Source: DATARH01 sp963712835
Lineage (GTDB): Bacteria; Pseudomonadota; Alphaproteobacteria; ATCC43930; CGMCC-115725
Assembly: GCA_963712835.1 (NCBI GenBank)
Contig: CAVQJJ010000012.1
Span: 62,001 to 126,000, forward strand
Direction: 5' to 3'
DNA: 64,000 nt
Shown here: piece after piece, positions 1-13,559 of the stretch
How positions within the stretch are numbered: the first letter of the stretch is position 1
Layout of the letters: each line of letters begins with the position of its first letter
Translations under genes and position numbers: made by a program
The notes under the pieces: model-generated
The model's input: the letters and a program-made list of their open reading frames with translations, nothing else
What the model was told of the DNA's origin: nothing
Databases searched by the model: none

Positions 1-5318
<5,318 letters not shown>

Positions 5319-5342
5319 CGGGCCCCGGCCAGGAGAACCCAA

Positions 5343-7034
5343 ATGGGCGCCGAGGAAAAGGTTAACATCCTGCTGGTCGACGACCAGCCCGCCAAGTTGC
5401 TGAGCTACGAGGCGATCCTGAGCGAGTTGGGCGAAAACCTCGTCATGGCCAGCTCGGCGCGGGAGGCGTTGGAGCACTTGCTCAAGACCGAGGTGGCGGT
5501 CGTCCTCATCGACGTGTGTATGCCCGAATTCGACGGGTTCGAGCTGGCGGCGATGATCCGCGAGCACCCGCGGTTTCAGATGTTGTCGATCATCTTCGTT
5601 TCGGCGGTGCAGGTCACCGACCTCGATCTGCTGCGCGGCTACCAATGCGGCGCGGTCGATTACGTGGCGGTGCCGGTCGCCCCGGAGCTGCTGCGCTCGA
5701 AAGTGCGGGTCTTCTGCGAGCTGTTCCGCAAGACCCGGCAACTTGAGACGCTGAACGCCGAGCTCGAGCGCCGGGTGGAGGAACGCACCGCCGAGCTAGC
5801 GCAAACCAACGCCGACCTCGAACGCCGGGTCGAGGAGCGCACCCGCGAGCGCGAGGCGGCGCTCGCGCAAGTGCATGAAATGCAGAAGGTCGAGAGCCTT
5901 GGCCAGCTGACCGGCGGCGTCGCGCACGACTTCAACAATCTGTTGATGGCCGTACTGGGCAACCTTTGCCTTGTCAGCAAGTACACCACCGACAACCCGA
6001 AGATTACCCGGCTTGTCGACGGCGCAATCCGCGCCGCCGAGCGCGGCGCCAATCTCACCAAGCGCATGCTGGCCTTCGCCCGCCGCCAGGAGCTGAAGCC
6101 GGAGATCGTCGATGTGCCGAAACTTGTTGGCGGCATGGTCGAGATGCTGCGCCACTTGCTCGGCCCGGAAATCGAGATCATCACCGAATTCCGCCGCGAG
6201 CGACTGACGACGCAGGTTGATCCCAACCAGCTCGAGTTGGCGCTGCTCAATCTCGCGCTCAACGCGCGCGACGCAATGCCGGACGGCGGCAAGCTGGTCA
6301 TCGCGGCACGGCCGGAAAGCATCGGCGCAAGCGATGTGCCCGGCCTCGCGGCCGGCGACTACCTCTGCATCAGCGAGCGGGACACCGGGGCCGGCATGGA
6401 CGAAGCGACCCTGGCGCGCGCCGCCGAGCCGTTCTTCACCACCAAGGGTGCCGGCACCGGCACCGGACTCGGCCTCAGCATGGTCGATGGGCTGGTGGCC
6501 CAGTCGGGTGGAGCGATGCGCATCAAAAGCCAGCTCGGCGCCGGCACCACGATCGAATTGTGGCTGCCGATTCGGCTGGGCGCCGAGGCCAAGGCCGACG
6601 AAACACGGCGCAAGCGGCGCAGCGCCCCGCCGAGCGCGTACAACGTTCTCCTGGTCGAGGACGACGAAATGGTCGCGGCAGGCACGATGGCGATGCTCGA
6701 AGACCTCGGGCATATCGCCGTTGAAGCCAATTCCGCCGCCGCCGCGCTCGAAATCCTCGAAGCCAATAGCGACATTGACATCGTCGTCACCGACCATGCC
6801 ATGCCGGGGATGAGCGGCAGCGAACTGGCTCGCCGCATTCGCGAACTCTGGCCGGATTTGCCCGTCGTGCTGGCGACCGGCTACGCCGACCTGCCAAATG
6901 GGTTCGACCCGCAGCTGCCGCGGCTGTCGAAGCCGTACAAGCAGCAGGAACTTGCCGATCTAATCTCTTTTCTTGGCGCGGACTATCGGCAGAAGGCGGC
7001 CAATCTGCTTCGCGAGCAGCCCGCGGCCGAATAA
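5343..7034 (+). CDS. Hybrid sensor histidine kinase (REC-HisKA-HATPase-REC)
   Basis: This is a 563-residue soluble kinase. The start ATG follows an AGGAGAA ribosome site. An N-terminal receiver (about 8-120) has Asp57 in VLIDVCMPEFDG. Its usual conserved Lys is replaced: the motif reads DYVAVPVAPE. A coiled coil with a duplicated ERRVEERT segment follows (about 125-185), then a HisKA domain with GGVAHDFNNLL (His195). The HATPase has NLALNARDAMPDGG and GTGTGLGLSM. A C-terminal receiver has Asp484 in VVTDHAMPGMSG and the SKPY lysine. No membrane segments are seen. The architecture suggests a cytoplasmic phosphorelay component that takes phosphate from, or passes it to, the HAMP-repeat kinase 24 bp upstream. 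The partner and output are not shown by the sequence. Confidence 0.9.
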   Translation: MGAEEKVNILLVDDQPAKLLSYEAILSELGENLVMASSAREALEHLLKTEVAVVLIDVCMPEFDGFELAAMIREHPRFQMLSIIFVSAVQVTDLDLLRGYQCGAVDYVAVPVAPELLRSKVRVFCELFRKTRQLETLNAELERRVEERTAELAQTNADLERRVEERTREREAALAQVHEMQKVESLGQLTGGVAHDFNNLLMAVLGNLCLVSKYTTDNPKITRLVDGAIRAAERGANLTKRMLAFARRQELKPEIVDVPKLVGGMVEMLRHLLGPEIEIITEFRRERLTTQVDPNQLELALLNLALNARDAMPDGGKLVIAARPESIGASDVPGLAAGDYLCISERDTGAGMDEATLARAAEPFFTTKGAGTGTGLGLSMVDGLVAQSGGAMRIKSQLGAGTTIELWLPIRLGAEAKADETRRKRRSAPPSAYNVLLVEDDEMVAAGTMAMLEDLGHIAVEANSAAAALEILEANSDIDIVVTDHAMPGMSGSELARRIRELWPDLPVVLATGYADLPNGFDPQLPRLSKPYKQQELADLISFLGADYRQKAANLLREQPAAE

Positions 7035-7055
7035 CCCCGTTGGTTATGAGGTGAG

Positions 7056-7083
7056 GCGGCGCGTCGGGCCTCCGGCGCGCCGC
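7056..7083 (+). terminator. Possible hairpin terminator after the kinase pair
   Basis: GCGGCGCG (7056-7063) pairs perfectly with CGCGCCGC (7076-7083) across a 12-nt loop, followed by T-containing TTGCTTGTTG. The U tract is poor, so this may be a weak or Rho-assisted terminator. A smaller inverted repeat, ATAACC/GGTTAT, overlaps the kinase stop codon just upstream. Confidence 0.4.
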
Positions 7084-7183
7084 TTGCTTGTTGCGGCGGG
7101 CGCGGCTCCCCGATGAAATCGCGCTCCGTAGCCCCATCTTTGCGCTGCGAGGGTGCGCTTGGCCGACCTTCAAGGAGATTTGC

Positions 7184-8830
7184 ATGCGCAATGGCGCGGA
7201 GTTGCTGGTCGCGGCGCTGGAAAACGAAGGGGTCGAGCGCATTTTCGGCATCCCCGGCGAGGAAAATCTTGCCGTCGTCGAGGCGCTGCGTGGCTCGAAG
7301 ATCGAGCTAGTGCTCACCCGCCACGAGCAGGCCGCCGCGTTTATGGCGGCGACCTATGGGCGGCTGACCGGCCGGCCGGGCGTCTGCCTCAGCACGCTGG
7401 GGCCCGGCGCGCTCAACCTCTGCACCGGCGCAGCCTTCGCGCTGCTCGGCGCGATGCCGATGATCCTCATTACCGGACAGAAGGGCATTCTGCACAGCAA
7501 GCAGGGCCATTTTCAGCTCGTCGACATCGTCGCGACGATGACGCCGCTGACCAAGATGGCGCGGCAGATCGTCAGCCCGGCGACGATCCCCACCATCGTG
7601 CGCGATGCGTTTCGCGTCGCGCAGCAGGAGCGCCCCGGCCCGGTGCATCTCGAGCTGCCGGAGGACATCGCCGCCGAGCAAGCGCCCGAGCTCGCGCCGA
7701 TCCCGCCGCACCCGATCGACTTGCCAATCGCCCCCGCCGCCGCGCTCGACCGCGCCGCTTTGATGATCCTCGCCGCCGAGCGGCCGCTCATCATGTTTGG
7801 CGCGGCCGCGAGCCGGCCGCGCCTTTCAGCGCCGCTGTCCGAGTTCCTCCGCCGGGTGCGCATCCCGTTCTTCAACACGCAGATGGGCAAGGGCGCGGTC
7901 GATGGCGGCTCGCACCTGTACATGGGCACCTGCGCGCTGTCCGAGCGCGACTATGTCCACCAGGCCATCGATCAGGCCGACCTGATCCTGGCGATCGGTC
8001 ACGACACGGTCGAGAAGCCGCCCTTCATCATGGGCCCCCGTGGTCCCAAGGTAATCCATGTCGGCTACGGCCCGGCAACGGTCGAGGAAGTATTCTTCCC
8101 GCATGCCGAGATCGTCGGCGATGTCGGGCCCAGTCTCGAGCTGCTCGCCGACCGGCTCGAGGGCCAGCTCACGAACGCCGCGGCGCTGCTGCCGCTGCGC
8201 GAAGATATCCTGGAGCATCTAACCGCCCGCTGCAGCGAAAGCCGCTTCCCGCTGACCCCGCAGCGCATCGTCCACGACGTCCGCCAGGCAGTGCCGGAGA
8301 ACGGCATCGTCTGCCTTGATAACGGCATGTTCAAAATTTGGTTCGCCCGCAACTACCGCACACATATCGCCAACACCCTGCTGCTCGACAACGCGTTGGC
8401 GACGATGGGCGCCGGGCTGCCGGCGGCGATCAGCGCCGCGCTCGTGCATCCGGATCGGCGGGTGCTCGCGGTGTGCGGCGATGGCGGGTTCATGATGAAC
8501 TCGCAGGAGATGGAAACGGCGGTGCGGCTCGGGGTAAGTCTCGTCGTGCTGATCCTCGTCGACAATGCTTACGGCATGATCCGCTGGAAGCAGCAGGCCG
8601 ACCGCTTCGCCGATTGGGGCCTCACATTCGGCAACCCCGATTTCGTCGCCTACGCCGCGTCCTACGGCGCGGGCGGGAGGGTGGTGAGCGACGCGGAGGG
8701 CCTGATGCCGGCGCTGGGGGCAGCCTTTGCCGCTGGCGGCGTGCAGCTCGTCGCCGTGCCGGTCGACTATTCGGAGAACATCCGGGTGCTGGTCGAGGAG
8801 CTTGCGGGACTCGCCACGCCGGGCGGATAG
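7184..8830 (+). CDS. Acetolactate synthase large-subunit-type ThDP enzyme
   Basis: This 548-residue protein has all three domains of the ThDP decarboxylase family. The N-terminal Pyr domain carries the catalytic Glu48 in TRHEQAAAFMA. A central domain follows. The C-terminal PP domain has the Mg/ThDP motif GDGGFMMN starting near residue 432 and ending in DNAYGMI. The start is chosen at ATG 7184 because AAGGAG lies just before it; an upstream in-frame ATG at 7088 has no ribosome site. The likely reaction is condensation of two pyruvates to acetolactate, but related enzymes of this length act on other 2-keto acids. No small regulatory subunit (ilvN) is next to it, which is unlike biosynthetic ilvBN loci and closer to stand-alone AlsS-type enzymes. 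It is monocistronic and ends 16 bp before a convergent small gene. Confidence 0.85.
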   Translation: MRNGAELLVAALENEGVERIFGIPGEENLAVVEALRGSKIELVLTRHEQAAAFMAATYGRLTGRPGVCLSTLGPGALNLCTGAAFALLGAMPMILITGQKGILHSKQGHFQLVDIVATMTPLTKMARQIVSPATIPTIVRDAFRVAQQERPGPVHLELPEDIAAEQAPELAPIPPHPIDLPIAPAAALDRAALMILAAERPLIMFGAAASRPRLSAPLSEFLRRVRIPFFNTQMGKGAVDGGSHLYMGTCALSERDYVHQAIDQADLILAIGHDTVEKPPFIMGPRGPKVIHVGYGPATVEEVFFPHAEIVGDVGPSLELLADRLEGQLTNAAALLPLREDILEHLTARCSESRFPLTPQRIVHDVRQAVPENGIVCLDNGMFKIWFARNYRTHIANTLLLDNALATMGAGLPAAISAALVHPDRRVLAVCGDGGFMMNSQEMETAVRLGVSLVVLILVDNAYGMIRWKQQADRFADWGLTFGNPDFVAYAASYGAGGRVVSDAEGLMPALGAAFAAGGVQLVAVPVDYSENIRVLVEELAGLATPGG

Positions 8831-8846
8831 AGCGAGTTGGCTAACG

Positions 8847-8993
8847 TCAATAGCTCCAGACCACGAACACGAGACCCAGCACCACCGCGCCACCCAGCCC
8901 GGCGATGAACACGATGCGTTCCCAGCCGCGGTGCAGCACGATATCGCCGCCGCGCGCCTGATCGGCGGAAATTCGTGGTCGTTTTTGAGTCAT
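8847..8993 (-). CDS. 48-residue single-pass membrane protein
   Basis: A short ORF starts at ATG 8993 with a basic, polar N-terminus (MTQKRPRISADQARGGDIVL) and one hydrophobic helix near residues 28-46, ending VVWSY. Similar tiny proteins with an ARGG-x-IVL segment and one helix are, from memory, common and uncharacterised in alphaproteobacteria. It follows the RfaH-like gene on the same strand by 44 bp, so it may be co-transcribed with it. It converges on the acetolactate synthase gene. Function is unknown. Confidence 0.55.
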   Translation of the reverse strand: MTQKRPRISADQARGGDIVLHRGWERIVFIAGLGGAVVLGLVFVVWSY

Positions 8994-9037
8994 GCCCGCC
9001 AACGGCGCGCGGCGAGGCTGGTTCCTGGTCGGGTTTA

Positions 9038-9607
9038 CTAAGCCAGCGGGAATAAGTCCTTCGCCACCGTCGAGATCGACACTTTGCGACCCAGCATATC
9101 GACCAGCACGCGCACCCGGCCGACATCGTCGAGGTGTTCCAGCGTCGCCAGCTGTTCGGCGAACGGACCGGCCAACATTCGCACCGGGTTGCCCACCTTC
9201 AGCCGGTCCGCGAGACGCAAGATGCCGCATTCGTCGGCCGAGGCGAGCAGCGTCTCGACCACGCCGCGCGGCGCCGGCGCCGGCAGGTCGCCGCGCATCA
9301 CCATGCGCGATACGCCGAAGGTCCCGTTGATGCTGCGCCAGCGGTCCCTCTCGAGGTCGAGCACCACGAATAGATAGCGCGGAAAGAACGGGCTCTCGAC
9401 CGTCCGGAGCTTGCGCGCGTGGCGCACAGTCTTGTGCCGCTTTGGCATAAAGGTGCGAAAACCCTGGTTCTCCAGGTTGATCTGGGCGCGCTGTTCGCAA
9501 AACGGTTGGGCGTGGACCGCGAACCAACGCTCGCCCTCTTCGAGGCTCGCGAGACGGTGGCCGACCGCGAAGGCCTCGCCGGGCGGCGCAAGGGGTACGC
9601 TGGACAT
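9038..9607 (-). CDS. RfaH/NusG-family transcription antiterminator
   Basis: This 189-residue NusG paralogue has an N-terminal NGN domain at about 26-125. The hallmark residues are RWFAVHAQPFCEQRAQ, ESPFFPRYLFVVLDL and INGTFGVSRMVMRG, which align with RfaH's LFPNYLFV and INATRGVSHFVRFG. A C-terminal KOW-like domain follows (about 135-189: VGNPVRMLAGPFAE ... RVRVLVDMLGRKV). RfaH-type factors bind paused RNA polymerase at an ops site, block Rho termination and recruit ribosomes to long envelope-polysaccharide operons. Here the gene lies at the edge of such an island, which contains a perfect ops core at 16039-16050. The start ATG 9607 was chosen because the NGN fold begins soon after it. The ORF reads on upstream but as GC-rich shadow sequence. 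Confidence 0.88.
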   Translation of the reverse strand: MSSVPLAPPGEAFAVGHRLASLEEGERWFAVHAQPFCEQRAQINLENQGFRTFMPKRHKTVRHARKLRTVESPFFPRYLFVVLDLERDRWRSINGTFGVSRMVMRGDLPAPAPRGVVETLLASADECGILRLADRLKVGNPVRMLAGPFAEQLATLEHLDDVGRVRVLVDMLGRKVSISTVAKDLFPLA

Positions 9608-9614
9608 GCGCGAC

Positions 9615-9641
9615 TTTATAGACACCGGCGGCCGCGGGCAA
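9615..9641 (-). promoter_or_regulatory. Possible promoter of the RfaH-like gene
   Basis: Read on the - strand, TTGCCC (9641-9636) is followed after 15 bp by TATAAA (9620-9615). This would place the start of transcription almost at the ATG (9607), giving a nearly leaderless mRNA. The spacing is short, so support is weak. Confidence 0.3.
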
Positions 9642-9729
9642 GAAGCGCGCCGCGGCGCCGCGCTGGACGCCGATCCCACGCAAGCGCAAAATCGGCGCCC
9701 CGCATCCGCACCGTGATGGGTACGCCATC

Positions 9730-10470
9730 GTGAACTCATCCGTCCTCGGACCTGCGCCAGAGGCTCGGCAAGAGCCGAACCGGGTCTATGCGATCGGCGA
9801 CATCCATGGCCGTGCCGACCTGCTCGATCGCATGATCGCGGCGATCGCCCGCGATCTCGCGCAACGCCCGGTGCAAACCGCGCTGACCGTGACCGTTGGC
9901 GATTACGTCGATCGCGGCCCCGACTCCCGCGGCGTTGTCGAGCGCTTGACACAGAACCCATTCCCCACGCCCTTTGTCGCGCTGCGCGGCAATCACGAAA
10001 CGATCTTCGAGGAGTTTCTGCGCGACCCGTCGGTCGCCGATTACTGGCGCCAGCTCGGCGGGCTGGAGACGCTGCATTCCTACGGGGTCGACGTCGCGCC
10101 GCTGATGCGCGGGCGAGGCCACGAAGAGGCCGCGGCGGCGCTGCGCGCGGCGCTGCCGCAAAGCCATGCGACGTTTCTCGCCTCGCTCCGGCTGACGCAT
10201 TCGGTCGGGCGCTATTTCTTCTGCCATGCCGGGGTGCGTCCCGGCGTGCCGCTGGCGCGGCAGCGCGAGGAAGACTTGTTGTGGATTCGCGACGAGTTTC
10301 TCGACAGCCGAGCCGATTTTGGCAAGGTGGTCGTGCACGGCCACACGCCGCGCGAGGCGCCGGAGCTGCGCCCCAACCGCATCAACGTCGACACCGGCGC
10401 GTTCATGAGCGGCCAGCTCACCTGCGCCGTTCTCGAAGACGACGCCGTGCGTTTCCTCGTCGCGTCGTGA
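9730..10470 (+). CDS. PP2A-like Ser/Thr/Tyr metallophosphatase
   Basis: This 246-residue protein of the calcineurin-like fold has the full metal-site motif set: GDIHG (23-27), GDYVDRG (57-63) and GNHE (87-90). Distal histidines sit in FFCHAGVRPG and VVHGHTP. Such bacterial PrpA/B-like enzymes remove phosphate from protein Ser, Thr or Tyr using two Mn ions. It is transcribed divergently from the RfaH-like gene and meets the - strand glycosyltransferase gene end to end with no gap. In the same island lies a Wzc tyrosine kinase, but no low-molecular-weight phosphatase (Wzb) was seen. A role in reversing Wzc phosphorylation is therefore a reasonable guess, not shown. Confidence 0.88.
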   Translation: MNSSVLGPAPEARQEPNRVYAIGDIHGRADLLDRMIAAIARDLAQRPVQTALTVTVGDYVDRGPDSRGVVERLTQNPFPTPFVALRGNHETIFEEFLRDPSVADYWRQLGGLETLHSYGVDVAPLMRGRGHEEAAAALRAALPQSHATFLASLRLTHSVGRYFFCHAGVRPGVPLARQREEDLLWIRDEFLDSRADFGKVVVHGHTPREAPELRPNRINVDTGAFMSGQLTCAVLEDDAVRFLVAS

Positions 10471-11679
10471 TCAAGGCAACACGTCGAAAAGGCGTTCCCA
10501 ACGCGCGAAAGCCTGCCGACGGGTGAATTGCGCGTCGAGCATGGCGCGGGCGCGGAACCCCATCGCCGCCACCGTTTCCGGATTTGCCGCCAGCTCGCGC
10601 AGCGCCGCCGCCAGCGCCTCACCATCACCTGGCGCGACGACGAAACCGCAGCGGTGCTGCCGCACCAGCCCGGCCATCTCGCCGTGGGGCGCGGTGACGG
10701 CGATGACGGGCCGGCCCGCGGCAGCGATCCCATAGAACTTGCTCGGGACGATCAGGCCTTCCAGCTCCGGCCGCAGCGACAGCCAATGCACATCCGCGGC
10801 GCCAAGCGAAAATCTGAGCCGCGCGCGATCCTGGTAGGGCAGAAAGCGGAAATTGGCGTCGAGACCGTGCGCCGCGACCTGGTGGCGCAGTTCGCCCATC
10901 CGGCTGCCGCCGCCGACGAACAGAAAAACAATCCGCGGCTCGTCACGCAGCCGCATCGCGGCCTCGAGCAGCGTCGCATACTCGTGGCCGCGGCCGAGAT
11001 TGCCCGAATAGCCGACGGCGAACCGATCCGTCAGGCCCCACTCACGGCGCAGCTCATTGTCGGCAGGGGCAACCGGCCGGATATCGTCGTCGTCACACCA
11101 ATTCTGGATCACCTGGACGCAGTCCGCCGCGACGCCCCGCCCGCGCAACATCGCCGCCATTCCTTCGCCCACGACGACATTGGCCGCGGCGCCCCGCAGC
11201 GTCATGTCGCGCAGCTTCAGCAGGAGCGGTCCCGCGACCAACGGCACGCGCAGCCGCATCGCGACCTCTGGATAGATATCCTGCAGCCAATTGACCAGCA
11301 GCAGCCCACGTCGCCTCGCCGCCCATGCTGCCGCCAGGCAAAGCAGCGGTGGGTCGGTCTTGGCGACGACAATGTCGCCCGGCTGGGCGCGGGCCATCAG
11401 CTCGCACCACACCGCGACGTAGAATGATGCGTAATCAACGCCGCGGCCGAGCAATGCGGCGCGGCCGAAGCGGGTGGCCGACAGGCGCCGGATCGCGACG
11501 CCCTGCACCGTCTCGGCCGCGGGCAGCTCCGCCACCGGGTTGTCGTAAAGCTGCCGGCTGGTGAAAACCTGCACCGCATGGCCGACGGCGGCGAGGTGGA
11601 ACGCCAGATCGCTCAGCACCTGGCTCGTCGCGGAATGATCCGGATGGAAATAGCGATTGAGGAAGATGATCCGCTTCAT
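10471..11679 (-). CDS. Glycosyltransferase family 4 (WcaI-like)
   Basis: This 402-residue GT-B fold enzyme begins MKRIIFLNRYFHPDHSATSQ. It has the N-domain features of WcaI-type transferases (TSRQLYDNPVAELP, KTDPPLLCLAAAW, NWLQDIYPEVA) and a C-domain donor-binding half (VGYSGNLGRGHEY, FVGGGSRMGEL, LRPELEGLIVPSKFYGI). It transfers a sugar from a nucleotide donor to a growing lipid-linked repeat unit at the inner face of the membrane; donor and acceptor are not evident. It lies 94 bp downstream of the WcaJ-like initiating transferase on the same strand, so the two probably act consecutively. Its stop codon abuts the phosphatase stop codon. Confidence 0.88.
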   Translation of the reverse strand: MKRIIFLNRYFHPDHSATSQVLSDLAFHLAAVGHAVQVFTSRQLYDNPVAELPAAETVQGVAIRRLSATRFGRAALLGRGVDYASFYVAVWCELMARAQPGDIVVAKTDPPLLCLAAAWAARRRGLLLVNWLQDIYPEVAMRLRVPLVAGPLLLKLRDMTLRGAAANVVVGEGMAAMLRGRGVAADCVQVIQNWCDDDDIRPVAPADNELRREWGLTDRFAVGYSGNLGRGHEYATLLEAAMRLRDEPRIVFLFVGGGSRMGELRHQVAAHGLDANFRFLPYQDRARLRFSLGAADVHWLSLRPELEGLIVPSKFYGIAAAGRPVIAVTAPHGEMAGLVRQHRCGFVVAPGDGEALAAALRELAANPETVAAMGFRARAMLDAQFTRRQAFARWERLFDVLP

Positions 11680-11773
11680 CGCGCGAGCCGCCGCGACGCG
11701 CCGGCCGAGAGGCGATGCCCCCAGCCGCTACGCCGAGCGCGCGACCGACGTCCGGCGGTCGTCTTGATTGGCG

Positions 11774-13264
11774 CTATCGAGGCTTGCCGGCGCGAACCGC
11801 ACCCGTCCGAGTTCCCGCGTCGCCTCCCGCTGGCGCCGCGCTTCGGCCAATGCCTCCCCGGAGCGGCGATCGCCGCGGATAAGACTTCCGTATGGTCATC
11901 GCCATGACCCGCAGGTCGAGCCACGCCGAGGCGTGGCCAATGTACCAAGCGTCGAGCACCTCCTTTTCGTCCGCGGTCAACAGCGAGCCGCCATTGACCT
12001 GCGCCCAGCCGGTGATGCCGGGCCGCACCATCAGACGCACCGAAGGATCGGCGGGCTGATCTCGCGGCAGCAACGGGCGTGGCCCAACCAGCGACATATC
12101 GCCGACCATGACGCTCAACAGCTGCGGCAGTTCGTCGATTCGCGACTGGCGCAGAAACCGCCCAATCAACGAGAGGCGTCGCTCTTCCGAGATCGCCCTG
12201 CCCAACCGGTCCACCGAAAAATGCAGCGTGCGAATTTTGTACAGTTGGAACGGATGACCGCCGAGCCCAATTCGTCGCTGCCAGAACAGGATCGGCGAGC
12301 CGACATCGATCGCGGCGAGCAGGCCGCCCAGCAGCCAGACCGGCGTCAGCCCGAGAATCAATAGCGACGCCAACAGCATCTCGACCGATCGTTTCCAGCG
12401 AAAGTAATGCGCCAGCGGGACGCTGTGCGCGGCTGCAAATTGCGGCACGCGCGAGACGATCGCACCGTTGATCGGCGCGCCGGCCGGCAGGTTGAAGAAG
12501 TCGCCGACAAACGCCAGCGGAAGCTCCCGGCGCGCGCAGATGTGCCGCACCTCGTCGAGCGCCGCCGCCGACAGCATCTCGGCATCGCCTGCCACCACGA
12601 CGCGGTCGATGCCGACGCCATGCACGGCAAATTCACCGATCAGCGAATCGAGATGCTCGGGCGGTCCGAAAACGGGCACGCCGGCGAGTGTCCGCCCGAC
12701 CAAGCGGGGGTTCTCGTCAAGCAGCCCGACGACGCTGTGACCGCCCGAGCCGACCGCATCGATCAGCCTGAGAAAAAGGCCCGCGAGATCGTTGAGGCCG
12801 ATGACTATGATGTGCTCCGACACGGTCTGCCGCGGTCTGTTGGAGAGCTTGCGGTTTTTGTCCGCGACGTGCGCCAGCGCCCGCATGGCGAACAAGCCGC
12901 CGCCCAAGATCAGCGCATGGATGGCCGGCGCCGAGCGTGGTACGCCATCGAACCGCGTCATGCTGAACATGATCGCGCAGGTCAGCAGCTCGGCAGTCAG
13001 CACCGCTTTGGCGAGGTCCAGCGCGTCGTGGACCGACAGATAGCCGGGAAGCGCGCCGTGAACGCGGAACAGAGCAAAACCGATGAGCGAAAACACAAAA
13101 GTGATGGCAACGTAAGTCGCCACCTGATCTACCCCGTTCGGTGTGAGTATCGGCGCGTTTCGCAAGTACAGCGTCAGTAACGGCGCCACCATAGCCAAGA
13201 CAATATCGAATAGCGAAAATTGAACGGCGAGGCCTGCCCGCGATGATGGCGATCGGACGCGCAT
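11774..13264 (-). CDS. Undecaprenyl-phosphate sugar-1-phosphate transferase (WcaJ/PssA-like)
   Basis: This 496-residue polyprenyl-phosphate hexose-1-phosphate transferase begins repeat-unit synthesis on the lipid carrier. About four N-terminal membrane helices (about 12-140) lead into a Rossmann-like domain (HIIVIGLNDLAGLFLRL). A further hydrophobic segment (MLLASLLILGLTPVWLLGG) precedes the catalytic domain, with LYKIRTL, SRIDELPQLLSVMVGDMSLV, GPRPLLP and RPGITGWAQVNG. The start ATG 13264 has a GAAGGGG ribosome site; upstream in-frame Met13381 does not. It is transcribed divergently from the Wza-like gene. The C-terminal tail after IRKSYPRRS is unusually Gly/Ala/Arg-rich and probably disordered. 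Confidence 0.9.
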   Translation of the reverse strand: MRVRSPSSRAGLAVQFSLFDIVLAMVAPLLTLYLRNAPILTPNGVDQVATYVAITFVFSLIGFALFRVHGALPGYLSVHDALDLAKAVLTAELLTCAIMFSMTRFDGVPRSAPAIHALILGGGLFAMRALAHVADKNRKLSNRPRQTVSEHIIVIGLNDLAGLFLRLIDAVGSGGHSVVGLLDENPRLVGRTLAGVPVFGPPEHLDSLIGEFAVHGVGIDRVVVAGDAEMLSAAALDEVRHICARRELPLAFVGDFFNLPAGAPINGAIVSRVPQFAAAHSVPLAHYFRWKRSVEMLLASLLILGLTPVWLLGGLLAAIDVGSPILFWQRRIGLGGHPFQLYKIRTLHFSVDRLGRAISEERRLSLIGRFLRQSRIDELPQLLSVMVGDMSLVGPRPLLPRDQPADPSVRLMVRPGITGWAQVNGGSLLTADEKEVLDAWYIGHASAWLDLRVMAMTIRKSYPRRSPLRGGIGRSAAPAGGDAGTRTGAVRAGKPR

Positions 13265-13444
13265 ACCCCTTCGGTCCCCTAGGATAGCCGGCGCCGCAGG
13301 CGAAGCGCCGGTCGGCTGCCACCTGCGATTTCGGCACGCGCCACGTTGCTCTCCACCTGCCGCTACGATATCCGGAATCAACCATCACGGCAATGTCTGC
13401 GGCTTCTCCGCGCCGGGGCTGCGGCGGCGCCAGCCGGCCACCGA

Positions 13445-13473
13445 TTGGCACTTTCGGGCTTCTTATTTATAGT
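13445..13473 (+). promoter_or_regulatory. Sigma70-type promoter for the export genes
   Basis: TTGGCA (13445-13450) and TATAGT (13468-13473) are separated by 17 bp. Each hexamer matches the consensus at 5 of 6 positions. It sits in the 295-bp divergent region between the WcaJ-like and Wza-like genes, about 85 bp before the GTG start at 13560, so it is the best candidate for the main rightward promoter of the island. Confidence 0.6.
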
Positions 13474-13559
13474 CGCGATCAACCGGCACGATGTTTCGAC
13501 CTCGACGCGAAGCGGCTCGCGGCGGCCGTATTGTCGCTCAATATGGGAGGAGAAAAGCG

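Noticed and set aside
13491..13559. N-terminal extension of the Wza-like protein from ATG 13491
   Set aside because: It would place 23 Arg-rich residues before the lipoprotein signal, while GTG 13560 has an ideal GGAGGAG site and gives a normal lipobox distance.
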